NCBI RefSeq assembly: GCF_011745145.1
Contig: NZ_CP050191.1
Coordinates: forward strand, 5,372,147-5,436,146
DNA length: 64,000 nt
Direction of reading: 5' to 3'
From: Mycobacterium sp. DL440
Lineage (GTDB): Bacteria; Actinomycetota; Actinomycetes; Mycobacteriales; Mycobacteriaceae
Shown: positions 8,304 to 18,015 of the stretch, one piece after another
Layout of the letters: each line of letters begins with the position of its first letter
Numbering within the stretch: the stretch's first letter is position 1
Translations under genes and position numbers: made by a program
The notes under the pieces: generated by a model
Seen by the model: the letters and a program-made list of their open reading frames with translations, nothing else
Databases searched by the model: none
Told to the model about the DNA's origin: nothing

Positions 8304-9743
8304 CTAGACGCGCTCCGCGGCGGGCAGCGCCGCCAGGATGTCGTTGACGCGGTCGCGGGCGTCGCCGAACAGCATCTGCGTGTTCTCGCGGAAGAACAGC
8401 GGGTTCTGCACACCGGCGTAGCCCGAGGCCATGGAGCGCTTGAACACGATGACGTGGTCGGCGTTCCACACCGTGAGCACCGGCATGCCGGCGATCGGGC
8501 TGGTCGGATCCTCGGCGGCGGCCGGGTTCACGGTGTCGTTGGCGCCGATCACGAGTACGACGGAGGTGCCGTCGAAGTCATCATTGATCTCGTCCATCTC
8601 GAGCACGATGTCGTAGGGCACCTTGGCCTCGGCCAAAAGCACGTTCATGTGGCCGGGCAGGCGTCCCGCGACGGGGTGGATACCGAACCGGACGTTGACG
8701 CCGCGCTCACGCAGCTTGCGGGTCAGGTCGGCCACACCGTACTGGGCCTGCGCCACGGCCATCCCGTAGCCGGGGGTGATGATCACCGAGTCGGCGTGGC
8801 TGAGCAGTTCGGCCGCGCCTTCGGCGTTGATCTCGCGGTGCTCGCCGTAGTCCTTGTCCTCGGCCGGTCCGGCTTCGATTCCGAAACCGCCGGCGATCAC
8901 CGAGATGAACGACCGGTTCATGGCCTTGCACATGATGTAGGACAGGTACGCACCGGAGGAGCCGACGAGTGCGCCGGTGATGATCAGCAGGTCGTTACCG
9001 AGCAGGAAGCCGGATGCGGCGGCGGCCCAACCCGAGTAGCTGTTGAGCATCGACACCACGACAGGCATGTCGCCGCCTCCGATCGAGGCGACCAGGTGCC
9101 AGCCCAGCAGCAGCGCGAGCACGGTGACCACGATGAGCAGCCACAGGTGCGGCTCGATGACGAACCAGACGGTCAGGGCGCAGAACGCCACCAGCGCACC
9201 GATGTTGAGGAAGTTCTTGCCGGGCAGCATCAGCGGTGCGGACTTGATGCGGGCCGACAGCTTGAGGTTGGCCACGATCGAACCGGTGAAGGTGACCGCA
9301 CCGATGAAGACGCCGATGAACACCTCGGCCGAGTGGATGCCGAGCATCTTCTCGCCGACGAGCTTCACAGCTTCCCCGCCGCCGAGATTGTTCTCGACAT
9401 GCAGGTAACCGTTCCAGCCGACCAGCACCGCGGCCAGACCGACGAAGCTGTGCAGCAGCGCGATCAGCTCGGGCATGCCGGTCATCTCGACGACCTTGGC
9501 GCGCCACAGGCCGATCGCGGCGCCGACGATCATGGCGCCGATCAGCAGGGCCAGGCCCAGCGGCTCGATCTTGCGGTCGACGGCCAGCGCGATGGTGGCG
9601 ATCAGGGCGACCGTCATGCCGACCATGCCGAAGGTATTTCCGGCCCTTGATGTCTCGTGCTTGGAGAGGCCGGCCAGCGCGAGGATGAACAGCAGGGCCG
9701 CGACGACGTAGGCGGCCGAGGCAACGTTTTCTAGGGTGAACAT
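8304..9743 (-). CDS. pntB: NAD(P) transhydrogenase subunit beta
   Basis: The 479-residue subunit holds part of the proton channel and the NADP(H)-binding domain III of the proton-translocating transhydrogenase, which moves hydride between NADH and NADP+ at the cost of proton motive force. The first 260 residues contain about eight or nine membrane spans. The C-terminal domain has the NADP-binding pattern [39 protein letters not shown] and [11 protein letters not shown]. The ATG at 9743 gives the standard N-terminus. It follows pntA by 35 bp in the same operon. A 62-bp palindrome just after the stop may end the transcript. Confidence 0.96.
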   Translation of the reverse strand: MFTLENVASAAYVVAALLFILALAGLSKHETSRAGNTFGMVGMTVALIATIALAVDRKIEPLGLALLIGAMIVGAAIGLWRAKVVEMTGMPELIALLHSFVGLAAVLVGWNGYLHVENNLGGGEAVKLVGEKMLGIHSAEVFIGVFIGAVTFTGSIVANLKLSARIKSAPLMLPGKNFLNIGALVAFCALTVWFVIEPHLWLLIVVTVLALLLGWHLVASIGGGDMPVVVSMLNSYSGWAAAASGFLLGNDLLIITGALVGSSGAYLSYIMCKAMNRSFISVIAGGFGIEAGPAEDKDYGEHREINAEGAAELLSHADSVIITPGYGMAVAQAQYGVADLTRKLRERGVNVRFGIHPVAGRLPGHMNVLLAEAKVPYDIVLEMDEINDDFDGTSVVLVIGANDTVNPAAAEDPTSPIAGMPVLTVWNADHVIVFKRSMASGYAGVQNPLFFRENTQMLFGDARDRVNDILAALPAAERV

Positions 9744-9778
9744 GGAGTCCGTTCCAAAATCTCTATGGGTAGGGAGCG

Positions 9779-11302
9779 TCAGCTGCGGGAGAACATCGCG
9801 AGCATGCGACGCGTCACCGCGAAGCCGCCGAAGACGTTGATACTGGCCAGCAGGATGGCTACGAAGGCCAACGAGGTGATCGCGACGTCGCCCTGACCGA
9901 TCTGCAGAAGAGCACCCACCACGATGATTCCCGAGATCGCGTTGGTCACCGACATCAGCGGGGTGTGCAGCGCGTGGTGCACATTGCCGATCACGTAGTA
10001 GCCGATCACGATCGCCAGTGCGAACACGGTCAGATGGACCTGTAGCGCTGCCGGCGAGATCGCGATCAAGGCGAACACAGCGGCCGCGGCGGCGAAGGTG
10101 ACCCCGAGCCGACGCCCGGTCGACATGGGCTGCTTCTCCGGCTTGACGACCGGGGCGGCGGCGGGCTGCGCGGCCGGCGCGGCCGAGACCTGTACCGGCG
10201 GCGGGGGCCAGGTGGTCTCGCCGTCGCGCACGACGGTCATCGAGCGCTGCACGACGTCGTCCCAGTCGAGAACGACCTTGCCGTCCTTCTCCGGGGTCAG
10301 CAGCTTGAGCAGGTTGACCAGGTTGGTGCCGTACAGCTGGGAGGCCTGGGCGGGCAGGCGGCCGGCCAGGTCGGTGTAGCCGATGATCGTCACGCCGTTG
10401 TCGGTGACGATCGCCTGGTCCTTGACCGTGCCCTCGACGTTGCCGCCGTTGGCCGCGGCCATGTCCACGATCACGCTGCCCGACTTCATCGAGGCCACCA
10501 TCTCGGCGGTGATGATGCGCGGCGCCGGACGCCCCGGGATCAGCGCGGTCGTGACGATGATGTCGACGTCCTTGCACTGCTCGGCGTACAGGGCCGCCTC
10601 GCGGGCCTTGTAGTCGTCGTCCATCTCCTTGGCGTAGCCGGTGGCCGACACCTCGGCCTGCTCGTTCGCGACGGACAGGTACTCGCCGCCCAGTGAGGCG
10701 ACCTGATCGGCGACCTCGGGCCGGGGATCGGTGGCCCGCACGATCGCGCCGAGGCTGCCGGCAGCGCCGATGGCGGCCAGACCGGCCACACCGGCGCCCA
10801 CCACGAGCACCTTGGCCGGTGGGACCTTGCCCGCCGCGGTCACCTGACCGGTGAAGAAGCGGCCGAATGCGTGGGCTGCCTCGACCACGGCCCGGTAGCC
10901 GGCGATGTTGGCCATCGACGACAGCACGTCCAGTGACTGAGCGCGCGAGATACGCGGCACCGCGTCCATGGCCAGCACGGTGATCGGCCGGGTGGACAGC
11001 TTCTCGACCAGCTCGGGCTTGAGCCCGGGTGAGATCAAGCTCACCAGGGTCGCTCCGTCGCGCAGCTTGCCGATCTCGGCATCATCAGGCGCATTGACCT
11101 TCAGCATGACGTCCGCGTCCCACACGTCGCCGATGTCGGCGCCGGCCTCTACGTAGGCGGCGTCGGAGAAGCTCGAGGCAGCACCGGCGCCGGTTTCTAC
11201 GACTACCGCGTAGCCGAGCTTGATGATCTGCCCGACTGTCTGCGGTGTGGCGGCGACGCGCGTTTCCCCAGGTAGGGACTCGCGCGGGATCCCGATGAGC
11301 AT
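9779..11302 (-). CDS. pntA: NAD(P) transhydrogenase subunit alpha, undivided
   Basis: The 507-residue subunit carries the NAD(H)-binding domain I (about 1-370) and four predicted membrane spans at the C-terminus (about 400-505). Visible are the N-terminal [17 protein letters not shown], the Rossmann segment [15 protein letters not shown] near 165-180, and [14 protein letters not shown]. An Ala/Pro-rich linker leads into the membrane part, which ends in [14 protein letters not shown]. In M. tuberculosis this subunit is split into pntAa and pntAb; here it is one chain, as in E. coli. The upstream 117 bp to corA probably hold its promoter. It forms an operon with pntB. Confidence 0.96.
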   Translation of the reverse strand: MLIGIPRESLPGETRVAATPQTVGQIIKLGYAVVVETGAGAASSFSDAAYVEAGADIGDVWDADVMLKVNAPDDAEIGKLRDGATLVSLISPGLKPELVEKLSTRPITVLAMDAVPRISRAQSLDVLSSMANIAGYRAVVEAAHAFGRFFTGQVTAAGKVPPAKVLVVGAGVAGLAAIGAAGSLGAIVRATDPRPEVADQVASLGGEYLSVANEQAEVSATGYAKEMDDDYKAREAALYAEQCKDVDIIVTTALIPGRPAPRIITAEMVASMKSGSVIVDMAAANGGNVEGTVKDQAIVTDNGVTIIGYTDLAGRLPAQASQLYGTNLVNLLKLLTPEKDGKVVLDWDDVVQRSMTVVRDGETTWPPPPVQVSAAPAAQPAAAPVVKPEKQPMSTGRRLGVTFAAAAAVFALIAISPAALQVHLTVFALAIVIGYYVIGNVHHALHTPLMSVTNAISGIIVVGALLQIGQGDVAITSLAFVAILLASINVFGGFAVTRRMLAMFSRS

Positions 11303-11419
11303 CGAATCCGCTCCGTTCTGTGTGTTCAGGCCTCTTCGTTCAGCCTGGAAGAGTGTCGCATTTGTGGTCAGATAACGCCCATGCCCCTTTTGGGGGATGT
11401 GAGCCTTGGCGCAGTTTTG

Positions 11420-12433
11420 CTACAGCCAGTCACGACGTTTGAACATCACATACAACAGGATGACGAGCACAACAATCAAAGCAGTGCTGGCGACGAACCC
11501 GACGACGGTGTTGATCCCGGGGTAGACGACGTTCTGGCCGTAGAAACCGGTGATGGCGGTGGGCACCGCGATGATGGCGGCCCAGCCGCTGAGTTTCTTC
11601 ATCACTGTGTTGAGCCGCGCGTCCTGCAACGACAGGTTGGTCTCGAACACCGTGGTGACCATGTCCCGCAGAGATTCGGTCCACTCCGAGGCCCGCAGTA
11701 CGTGGTCGTACAGGTCGGCGTAAAGCGGGTCGAGGTCGGGCGAGGTGGACGAGTCGAGTCTGCGGTGCTGGATGGTGCTGACCACCTCCCGCATGGGCAA
11801 CACCACCCGGCGCAGCTCGACCAGGTCCTTGCGCAACTGGAAGGTGCGGCGTTGTAGGCCGCGTTGTGGACCGCCGTCGGCGAACAACTCGTCTTCGAGT
11901 CCCTCGATGGCGTCGTCGAGTGCCTCGACAGCTTCGAAGTGCCCGTCCACCACGACGTCGAGTAGACCGTGCACCAGGGCGCCGACGCCGTACAGCTGGC
12001 CGCCGAGGTCATCGAAGCGTCGTGACACCTCGCTGATGTCGAACTCGGTGCCCGCACCGTTGGCATTGGGGATCCGGACCGTGATCAGGCCGCGCGGCAG
12101 GACGAATGCCGAGATGCGGTGTTTCACCAACAGCGATGTGTCGGGTGCGGCGTCCTCGTCGGGCACCCGGGTGTCGACGGCGTACACCGTGAAGAACGTA
12201 TGGGATTGGTACACCGAGGTTTTGGTGCGTTCCTTGGGGGCGACGGCGTCCTCCACCGCCCAGATGTTGAGCCCGAGTTCCTTGGCCAACTCACGGAGCG
12301 CCTCGTGATCGGGGTCGTAGATGTCGGCCCACACCAGGGTGTCCTCGTCGGCCAGACAGTCCGAAATACCTTCGAACGTGAAGCCGTCAACCGGCTTTCC
12401 GTGGCGCCAGACCCGCCCCTGCACCTGTCTCAC
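11420..12433 (-). CDS. CorA family divalent-cation transporter with a GQN signature
   Basis: CorA-type channels form pentamers that take up Mg2+, Co2+ or Ni2+; ZntB relatives carry Zn2+. The 337-residue protein has a long cytoplasmic domain and two C-terminal spans (about 275-295 and 308-328), ending in the basic tail MFKRRDWL. The selectivity loop after the first span normally reads YGMN; here it is FYGQN, so the Met is replaced by Gln while Gly and Asn are kept. Substrate preference is therefore open. Its start overlaps the stop of the upstream TetR gene (ATGA), indicating translational coupling. Confidence 0.88.
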   Translation of the reverse strand: MRQVQGRVWRHGKPVDGFTFEGISDCLADEDTLVWADIYDPDHEALRELAKELGLNIWAVEDAVAPKERTKTSVYQSHTFFTVYAVDTRVPDEDAAPDTSLLVKHRISAFVLPRGLITVRIPNANGAGTEFDISEVSRRFDDLGGQLYGVGALVHGLLDVVVDGHFEAVEALDDAIEGLEDELFADGGPQRGLQRRTFQLRKDLVELRRVVLPMREVVSTIQHRRLDSSTSPDLDPLYADLYDHVLRASEWTESLRDMVTTVFETNLSLQDARLNTVMKKLSGWAAIIAVPTAITGFYGQNVVYPGINTVVGFVASTALIVVLVILLYVMFKRRDWL

Positions 12434-13113
12434 GAGGCGGCCACCATCGGGAGCAGATACCTGCGCACGTACTCACGAGTGTCTTCCAAGCTGGTCAGTT
12501 TGATGCCGGTGTGCGGAGAGACGATGAACGACAACGTAAGTCGGGTGTGCAGCTCGGCGACGGTACGGATGTGGCGCTCCTGGGCCGGGGTGGTGTCGGC
12601 GGTCCCGTAGAGGTCGGTGCGCAACTGTGCGGCCGAGTATTCCGTCGCGAAATCGATGATGGCCCCGCCATCGACGGTGAGGCTGGGCAGGATCGTCTCA
12701 GGTTCGGTGCGCAGCAGCTTTTTGAGCAGAGCGTGGTCCCGCAGGAACGTCACTGTGAAGACGGTGCCATAGACGAGGCGGTCTTCCAGGGTTTCGGCGT
12801 GCGCCCGGGCCTGGGCGCTGCCGTCGAGGTAGCGCCGCGCCTCGGACAGCACGAGGGCATCGATGAGGGCGTCCTTGGTGGGAAACCGCCGGTAGAGCGT
12901 CGCGCGGCCAACACCGCTGCGGCGGGCGACGTCTTCCATCGTGGTACGCCGGATGCCGACGAGTTCGGCCTGTTCGAGCGTCGCGGACAGGATCCGGCTG
13001 CTGATCGGGTCGGGTTCGCGCACGCGGGCCAGCACAGCAGGGTCCGGTTCTGCGAGGCGCCGCACGAAGTCCGCTGTTCGCGTCGATGTCACCGAACCAC
13101 CCCTTGCCTGCAT
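12430..13113 (-). CDS. TetR family regulator upstream of corA
   Basis: A TetR-type repressor of 227 residues. The helix-turn-helix lies near residues 55-80 (TTMEDVARRSGVGRATLYRRF); the C-terminal ligand domain is not recognisable by class. A GTG at 13092, preceded by AAGGGG, is an in-frame alternative start that would shorten the protein by seven residues. The gene is divergent from a cytochrome P450 gene, and the 100-bp space between them contains a four-half-site dyad (13140-13182) that is the obvious operator. The stop overlaps the corA start, so the regulator and transporter are co-expressed. Confidence 0.88.
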   Translation of the reverse strand: MQARGGSVTSTRTADFVRRLAEPDPAVLARVREPDPISSRILSATLEQAELVGIRRTTMEDVARRSGVGRATLYRRFPTKDALIDALVLSEARRYLDGSAQARAHAETLEDRLVYGTVFTVTFLRDHALLKKLLRTEPETILPSLTVDGGAIIDFATEYSAAQLRTDLYGTADTTPAQERHIRTVAELHTRLTLSFIVSPHTGIKLTSLEDTREYVRRYLLPMVAAS

Positions 13114-13139
13114 GCGCCTGTCGTCGTAGCCTAACCATC

Positions 13140-13182
13140 GAGACGATAGAGACGATGAGTGTCTAAATGTCTCACACGTCTC
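13140..13182. promoter_or_regulatory. symmetric four-half-site operator between tetR and P450
   Basis: GAGACG occurs at 13140-13145 and 13149-13154 as a direct pair. Its complement appears as TGTCTC (13168-13173) and CGTCTC (13177-13182). All four sites are placed symmetrically about position 13161, with a 9-bp step within each pair. Only one base breaks the symmetry of the half-sites. TetR proteins commonly bind such dyads as one or two dimers, so autoregulation and P450 control are inferred. Confidence 0.65.
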
Positions 13183-13214
13183 ATTCTAATGATCGGTCCG
13201 AGCGAGGGGCGCAG

Positions 13215-14528
13215 ATGGACATCAAGTTGTGGACACGCTGGATGGCGCTGCATGCCGTACCGAAGGCGTTCATGTCGTTTCAAGGCCGGACGGGTAATCC
13301 GATGGGTGCGCTCATCTCCAGCCACGGCAAGGGCATCGACCCGTATCCGCTGATGGAGCAGATCCGACGACGCGGCCCACTGGTGAAGACTCCGTTCGTC
13401 TGGGTCACCGTCGACCACGAGGTCGCTCGGGAAATACTGCGGGACAAGCGGTTCGGGGTCACCCCGCCGACTGGGATGGGGATGCCGAAACCGGTTCAGA
13501 AGCTGCTGGACCGTACCGATCCGAAAGTGGCCAATCCGGTGGAGCCGCCGGCGATGGTCATCGTCGACCCGCCGGCGCACACGCAATACCGGCAGCTGGT
13601 GGCGCAGAGTTTCACCCCGCGCGCGATCGACAAGCTCGACGCCAGGGTGGCCGAGGTGACCGCGGAACTCATCGACCGGCTCGCCGGCGCATCCCACCCC
13701 GACCTGATCGCGGACTTCGCCGCCGTCCTTCCGGTCGCCATGATCGCCGAGATCCTCGGGTTGTCCGGCGAATCCCATGCGCAACTGCTCGAGTGGGGCC
13801 ACGACGGGGCGCCGCTGCTCGATGTCGGGATCCCGTGGCGGACCTACCGGCGTGGCATCGACGGGATGCGTGGTCTCGACGGATTCCTCGCCGACCTCTT
13901 CGACAAGGTCCGCGCCGGAGCCGCAGAGGACAACCCGTTCACCAAGATGGCCGCCGACCACACGCTGAGCGACCACGAACTCGCCGCCAACGCAGCGCTT
14001 CTCATCGGCGCCGGCTTCGAAACCACCGTAAACCTCATCGGCAACGGGATCGTGCTGCTGCAGCAGCACCCCGATCAACTCGCCCTGCTGCGCGACAACC
14101 CAGACCTGTGGCCCGCCGCGGTCGAAGAGATTTTGCGCATCGAAAGCCCGGTGCAGATGACCGCGCGCACCGCGCAGTGCGAGGTCGAGATGGCCGGGCA
14201 GCGGCTGCCGGCCGGAGCCATGGTCGCGGTTCTGCTGGGTGGCGCCAACCGGGATCCGTGGATGTTCGCCGAGCCGACACGCTTCGACATCACCCGCCCC
14301 AACGCCCGTGACCACCTGGCCTTCGCGTCGGGCATCCACGTCTGCCTGGGCGCGGCACTGGCCCGTATCGAAGGCGCCACCGCTCTACGTGCGCTGTTCG
14401 AGGCCTACCCCGACCTGCGGCTGACCGAGGCTCCCCGCCCGAGAGGGCTGGTCAATCTGCACGGATATGTGAAGCTGCCGGCCCTGCTGGGGACCAGGCG
14501 CACGGAGCCGGCCGGCCTGGTCTGCTGA
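13215..14528 (+). CDS. cytochrome P450
   Basis: A bacterial class I P450 of 437 residues that needs ferredoxin and a reductase, neither of which is adjacent. The I-helix motif GAGFETTVNL carries the acid-Thr pair used for oxygen activation. The K-helix ExxR is EILR. The haem loop is FASGIHVCLGAALA, with the Cys ligand near residue 377. The ATG at 13215 has a GAGGGG ribosome site; an ATG at 13167 is in frame but lies inside the operator dyad, so it is not preferred. The substrate is unknown; the family number cannot be assigned by eye. It is divergent from, and probably controlled by, the TetR gene. Confidence 0.93.
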   Translation: MDIKLWTRWMALHAVPKAFMSFQGRTGNPMGALISSHGKGIDPYPLMEQIRRRGPLVKTPFVWVTVDHEVAREILRDKRFGVTPPTGMGMPKPVQKLLDRTDPKVANPVEPPAMVIVDPPAHTQYRQLVAQSFTPRAIDKLDARVAEVTAELIDRLAGASHPDLIADFAAVLPVAMIAEILGLSGESHAQLLEWGHDGAPLLDVGIPWRTYRRGIDGMRGLDGFLADLFDKVRAGAAEDNPFTKMAADHTLSDHELAANAALLIGAGFETTVNLIGNGIVLLQQHPDQLALLRDNPDLWPAAVEEILRIESPVQMTARTAQCEVEMAGQRLPAGAMVAVLLGGANRDPWMFAEPTRFDITRPNARDHLAFASGIHVCLGAALARIEGATALRALFEAYPDLRLTEAPRPRGLVNLHGYVKLPALLGTRRTEPAGLVC

Positions 14529-14583
14529 GCTCGGTACTCTCGGTGGGGACCTGCCAGATCTTGAACGCGAGGCCCACACTCTC

Positions 14584-15198
14584 ATGACGGATTCCCCACT
14601 CGACGGACTGATGGCGCGCGTCGGCGGTGTGAGCGGCCTGGTCTATTCGGCGCTGCCGGTGACCGTGTACGCGACGGTCTCGGCGCTCTCGGGGCGGATG
14701 CCTGCGATCATTTCCGCCTTGGCGACAGCGGCCGCAGTATTCGGTTGGCAACTGCTGCGCCGCGAATCGGTCAGGCCCGCGCTGTGGGGATTCGTCGGGG
14801 TGGCGGGCTGCGCGCTGCTGGCTCTGGTGACTGGGCAGGCCAAAGACTTCTATCTCCCGGGTATCTGGATGTACTTGGCCTCGGCCGTCGTGATGACCGG
14901 TTCGATCCTCGTCAGACGCCCGCTGGTCGGGGTCATCTGGGCCTGGGCCACCGGCCGCGACGGCTCCTGGCGCCGGGTGCCCGGGGTGCGGGTCGTCTTC
15001 AACATCGTCACCGCCGTCTTGGCGACGGTGTCCTGGTCGCGGTTCCTGGTGCAGAACTACCTCTACGACACGGGTCAGGACGGGCTGCTCGCGGTGGCGC
15101 GCCTGGTGATGGGCTGGCCGTTGTTCGTCGTCACCACCACGCTGGTCCTGCTCAGTGCCCGCTACGCGATCCGGGCGCTGCCACGCTCGGCAACCTGA
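14584..15198 (+). CDS. DUF3159-type integral membrane protein
   Basis: The 204-residue protein has about five or six hydrophobic spans (for example ISALATAAAVFGWQLL, ALWGFVGVAGCALLALVTG, GIWMYLASAVVMTGSILV). It contains the segment LVGVIWAWATGRDGSWRRV characteristic of DUF3159, an actinobacterial membrane family without an assigned function. It starts with ATG 55 bp after the P450 gene, in the same direction, so the two may be co-transcribed. A small hairpin (CAGCCC at 15224, GGGCTG at 15240) follows it. Confidence 0.75.
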   Translation: MTDSPLDGLMARVGGVSGLVYSALPVTVYATVSALSGRMPAIISALATAAAVFGWQLLRRESVRPALWGFVGVAGCALLALVTGQAKDFYLPGIWMYLASAVVMTGSILVRRPLVGVIWAWATGRDGSWRRVPGVRVVFNIVTAVLATVSWSRFLVQNYLYDTGQDGLLAVARLVMGWPLFVVTTTLVLLSARYAIRALPRSAT

Positions 15199-15345
15199 CC
15201 GGCCAATAAACTCTCCGCGATTCCAGCCCTTCTCGCATCGGGCTGATATCGGTACCAATACCCGGGTGAACCGAACGCTGCCCGGCTGCTGTCGTCGCTG
15301 AAGCCAATCGCCGCCCCCTGCCTCAGCAACAGAAAGCTGCCCACA

Positions 15346-16209
15346 GTGTCTGTGTTCGTCGACATCGTTTCCGGCGAGACCGAAACCGGTCCGCCACGTC
15401 CTGCCCTGCCGCCCGACCGTTGGCGCAGGCGGGTGACCAGGTCCGCCTTGCCACTGCTGTCGGTCGTGGTGTTCTTCGTCGTGTGGCAAGTCGTCGCCTG
15501 GGCCGGTATCTGGAACCAGACGTTCGTGCCCTACCCGTCGGCGGTCTGGCGTGCCTTCGTCGACGTCTCGACCACCCATGACGGGGCCCGCGGCTACGCG
15601 GGCTACCTGCTCTACGAGCACCTCTACATGACGTTGCGCCGCGTGCTGGCCGGTGTCGTGATCGGCGTGGTCGTCGGGGTCGGGCTCGGCCTGCTGATGG
15701 GCTCGGTCGGATGGCTGCGCAGCGTGCTCGAGCCGTGGCTGACCTTCCTGCGCGCCCTGCCGCCGCTGGCCTACTTCTTCCTGCTGGTGATCTGGCTGGG
15801 TATCGACGAGGCGCCCAAGATCACGCTGCTCGCGCTGGCCGCACTGCCCCCGGCCGCAGTGGCGACCACCGCGGCCGTCGTCGCCGCACCCGTCGGTCTG
15901 CAGGAGGCGGCCCGGGCCCTGGGGGCAAGCCGGGCGCAGGTCATCCGCGACGTGGTGGTGCCCTCGGCGCTGCCGGAGACCTTCACCGGGATCCGCCTGG
16001 CCGTGGGCATGGCCTACTCGTCGGTGGTGGCCGCCGAACTGTTCAACGGCATCCCCGGCATCGGCGGATTGGTCAAGGACGCAAGCAATTACAACAACAC
16101 CCCGGTCGTGCTGGTCGGGATCTTCGCCATCGGGATCTCGGGTCTGGTGATCGACGGCGTGCTGCGGGCTGCTGAACGGCGGGCCGTCCCTTGGAGAGGA
16201 AAGATATGA
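15346..16209 (+). CDS. ABC transporter permease, nitrate/sulfonate/taurine type
   Basis: The 287-residue permease of an SsuC/TauC-like importer has about six spans. It carries the EAA loop that contacts the ATPase (EAARALGASRAQVIRDVVVP near 190), followed by the family-typical AVGMAYSSVVAAEL. A GTG start at 15346 fits. It leads a three-gene operon of permease, binding lipoprotein and ATPase, with overlapping reading frames at both junctions. The substrate class (aliphatic sulfonate, taurine or a related organosulfur compound) is inferred from family resemblance only; there is no monooxygenase next to it. Confidence 0.9.
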   Translation: MSVFVDIVSGETETGPPRPALPPDRWRRRVTRSALPLLSVVVFFVVWQVVAWAGIWNQTFVPYPSAVWRAFVDVSTTHDGARGYAGYLLYEHLYMTLRRVLAGVVIGVVVGVGLGLLMGSVGWLRSVLEPWLTFLRALPPLAYFFLLVIWLGIDEAPKITLLALAALPPAAVATTAAVVAAPVGLQEAARALGASRAQVIRDVVVPSALPETFTGIRLAVGMAYSSVVAAELFNGIPGIGGLVKDASNYNNTPVVLVGIFAIGISGLVIDGVLRAAERRAVPWRGKI

Positions 16210-17237
16210 GATTCAAGTCGTTGCTGGCGGCTGCCGCGCTCTCCATGGTCACGTTGGCCGGCTGCGCGGTGGATCATTCCGGGGAGAACTCATCGAAGCC
16301 CACCATTCGTCTTGGCTACCAGTCCTTTCCGAGTGGGGACCTGATCGTCAAGAACAACAAGTGGCTCGAAGAGGCGCTGCCCGACTACAACATCAAGTGG
16401 ACCAAGTTCGACTCCGGGGCCGACGTCAACACCGCGTTCATCGCCAAGGAGCTCGACTTCGGTGCCCTGGGCTCGAGCCCGGTGGCCCGCGGTTTGTCGG
16501 CTCCGCTGAACATTCCGTACAAGGTGGCGTTCGTACTCGACGTCGCCGGTGACAATGAGGCCCTGGTGGCTCGTGACGGCGCCGGCGTGAACTCGATCGC
16601 CGATCTTCGGGGCAAGCGCGTCGCCACGCCCTTCGCGTCCACCGCGCATTACAGCCTGTTGGCGGCACTGGCGCAGAACGGCTTGTCGGCCAAAGACGTT
16701 CAGCTGATCGATCTGCAGCCGCAGGCCATTCTGGCGGCCTGGGAGCGCGGCGACATCGCCGCGGCCTACAGCTGGTTGCCCACGCTGGACCAGCTCCGCA
16801 AAACCGGCAAGGATCTGATCACCAGCCGGCAGCTGGCAAAGGACGGCAAACCCACGCTGGACCTCGCCGCGGTGTCCGACGAGTTCTCCACCGCGCATCC
16901 CGAGGTCGTCGATATCTGGCGCCAGCAGCAGGCCCGCGCGCTGAACGTCATCAAGAACGACCCGCAGGCCGCGGCCAAGGCGATCGCGGCCGAGGTTGGG
17001 CTCAGCCCGGAAGATGTTGCCGGACAACTCAAGCAGGGTGTCTACCTGACGCCGGCCGAGGTGGCCTCGCCCGAGTGGCTGGGTAGTGACGGCGCACCGG
17101 GCAACATCGCCGCCAACCTGCAGAGCGCCTCGCAGTTCCTGGCGGACCAGAAGCAGATCCCCGAGGCCGCGCCGCTTGAGGCTTTCAAGGGCGCCATCTA
17201 CACGAAGGGGTTGCCAGATGTCATCGCCAATCAGTGA
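16206..17237 (+). CDS. substrate-binding lipoprotein of the sulfonate/taurine-type ABC importer
   Basis: This periplasmic-binding-protein-like lipoprotein of 343 residues has a signal peptide ending in the lipobox LAGC, so it is anchored through Cys20. The mature part begins with the SsuA/TauA-like pattern IRLGYQSFPSGDLIVKNNKW. Further along are GSSPVARGLSAPLNIPYKV and LRGKRVATPFASTAHYSLL, typical of taurine/sulfonate-binding proteins. The ATG at 16206 sits behind GGAGAGGAAAG and overlaps the permease stop (ATGA). The ATPase gene starts inside its 3' end. Confidence 0.9.
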   Translation: MRFKSLLAAAALSMVTLAGCAVDHSGENSSKPTIRLGYQSFPSGDLIVKNNKWLEEALPDYNIKWTKFDSGADVNTAFIAKELDFGALGSSPVARGLSAPLNIPYKVAFVLDVAGDNEALVARDGAGVNSIADLRGKRVATPFASTAHYSLLAALAQNGLSAKDVQLIDLQPQAILAAWERGDIAAAYSWLPTLDQLRKTGKDLITSRQLAKDGKPTLDLAAVSDEFSTAHPEVVDIWRQQQARALNVIKNDPQAAAKAIAAEVGLSPEDVAGQLKQGVYLTPAEVASPEWLGSDGAPGNIAANLQSASQFLADQKQIPEAAPLEAFKGAIYTKGLPDVIANQ

Positions 17238-18015
17238 CAGCAGTGACGCCTCCGGCGCTCTGAAGATCAAGAATGTCGCGCACCGCTACGGGCGCGGTTC
17301 GGACGAGGTGACCGCGCTCGGCCCGGTGGATCTCGACGTCGAACCCGGCTCGTTCCTGGTCCTGGTGGGCGCGTCGGGGTGCGGCAAGAGCACACTGCTG
17401 CGCCTGATCGCCGGGTTCGAAACCCCATCCGAGGGGGAGGTCGAGGTGTCCGGTTCCCGCCCGACACCCGGGGTCACCTCAGGCGTGGTGTTCCAGCAGC
17501 CGAGGCTGTTCCCGTGGCGTACCGTCGGCGGCAATGTGGACCTGGCGCTCAAGTACGCCAACGTGCCGCGTGAGCGACGGGCGGAGCGGCGAGAAGAACT
17601 GCTCGAGCGTGTCGGGCTGGAAGGCACTGCCAAACGCAGGATCTGGGAGATCAGCGGCGGGCAGCAGCAGCGCGTCGCGATCGCGCGGGCGCTGGCCGCC
17701 GAGACTCCGCTGTTCCTGTTGGACGAGCCGTTCGCGGCCCTTGATGCGCTGACCCGCGAGCGGTTGCAGGAGGATGTCCGCCAGGTGAGCGCGGAGTCCG
17801 GTCGCACAACGGTTTTCGTGACCCACAGTGCCGACGAGGCCGCATTCCTGGGTTCGCGGATCGTGGTGCTGACGCGGCGGCCTGGGAAGATCGCCCTGGA
17901 CCTGCCGGTGGAACTGCCGCGTGCCGGCGTCGACGCTCACGAACTGCGCCGCTCGCCGGAGTACCTCAAGTTGCGGACGGATGTGAGTGAGGCGGTCAAA
18001 CTAGCCGCCGCGTAG
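17218..18015 (+). CDS. ABC transporter ATPase, nitrate/sulfonate/taurine type
   Basis: The 265-residue nucleotide-binding subunit has all motifs: Walker A GASGCGKST, Q-loop FQQPRLFPW, signature ISGGQQQRVAIA, Walker B LFLLDEPFAALD and the switch His in VFVTHS. It energises the permease and binding protein encoded just upstream. The ATG at 17218 overlaps the preceding gene by 20 bases. Its 3' end runs directly into the decayed alpha/beta hydrolase on the opposite strand, which suggests that this end marks a rearrangement boundary. Confidence 0.93.
   Translation: MSSPISDSSDASGALKIKNVAHRYGRGSDEVTALGPVDLDVEPGSFLVLVGASGCGKSTLLRLIAGFETPSEGEVEVSGSRPTPGVTSGVVFQQPRLFPWRTVGGNVDLALKYANVPRERRAERREELLERVGLEGTAKRRIWEISGGQQQRVAIARALAAETPLFLLDEPFAALDALTRERLQEDVRQVSAESGRTTVFVTHSADEAAFLGSRIVVLTRRPGKIALDLPVELPRAGVDAHELRRSPEYLKLRTDVSEAVKLAAA

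Noticed and set aside
8304..10577. 757-codon continuous minus-strand frame joining pntB to sequence inside pntA
   Set aside because: The first 278 codons run out of frame through pntA and are low-complexity Arg/Gly/Ala sequence. The true pntB starts at 9743.
11384..11395. CCCCTTTTGGGG hairpin after corA
   Set aside because: Stem of only 4 bp with a 4-base loop; too weak to call a terminator.
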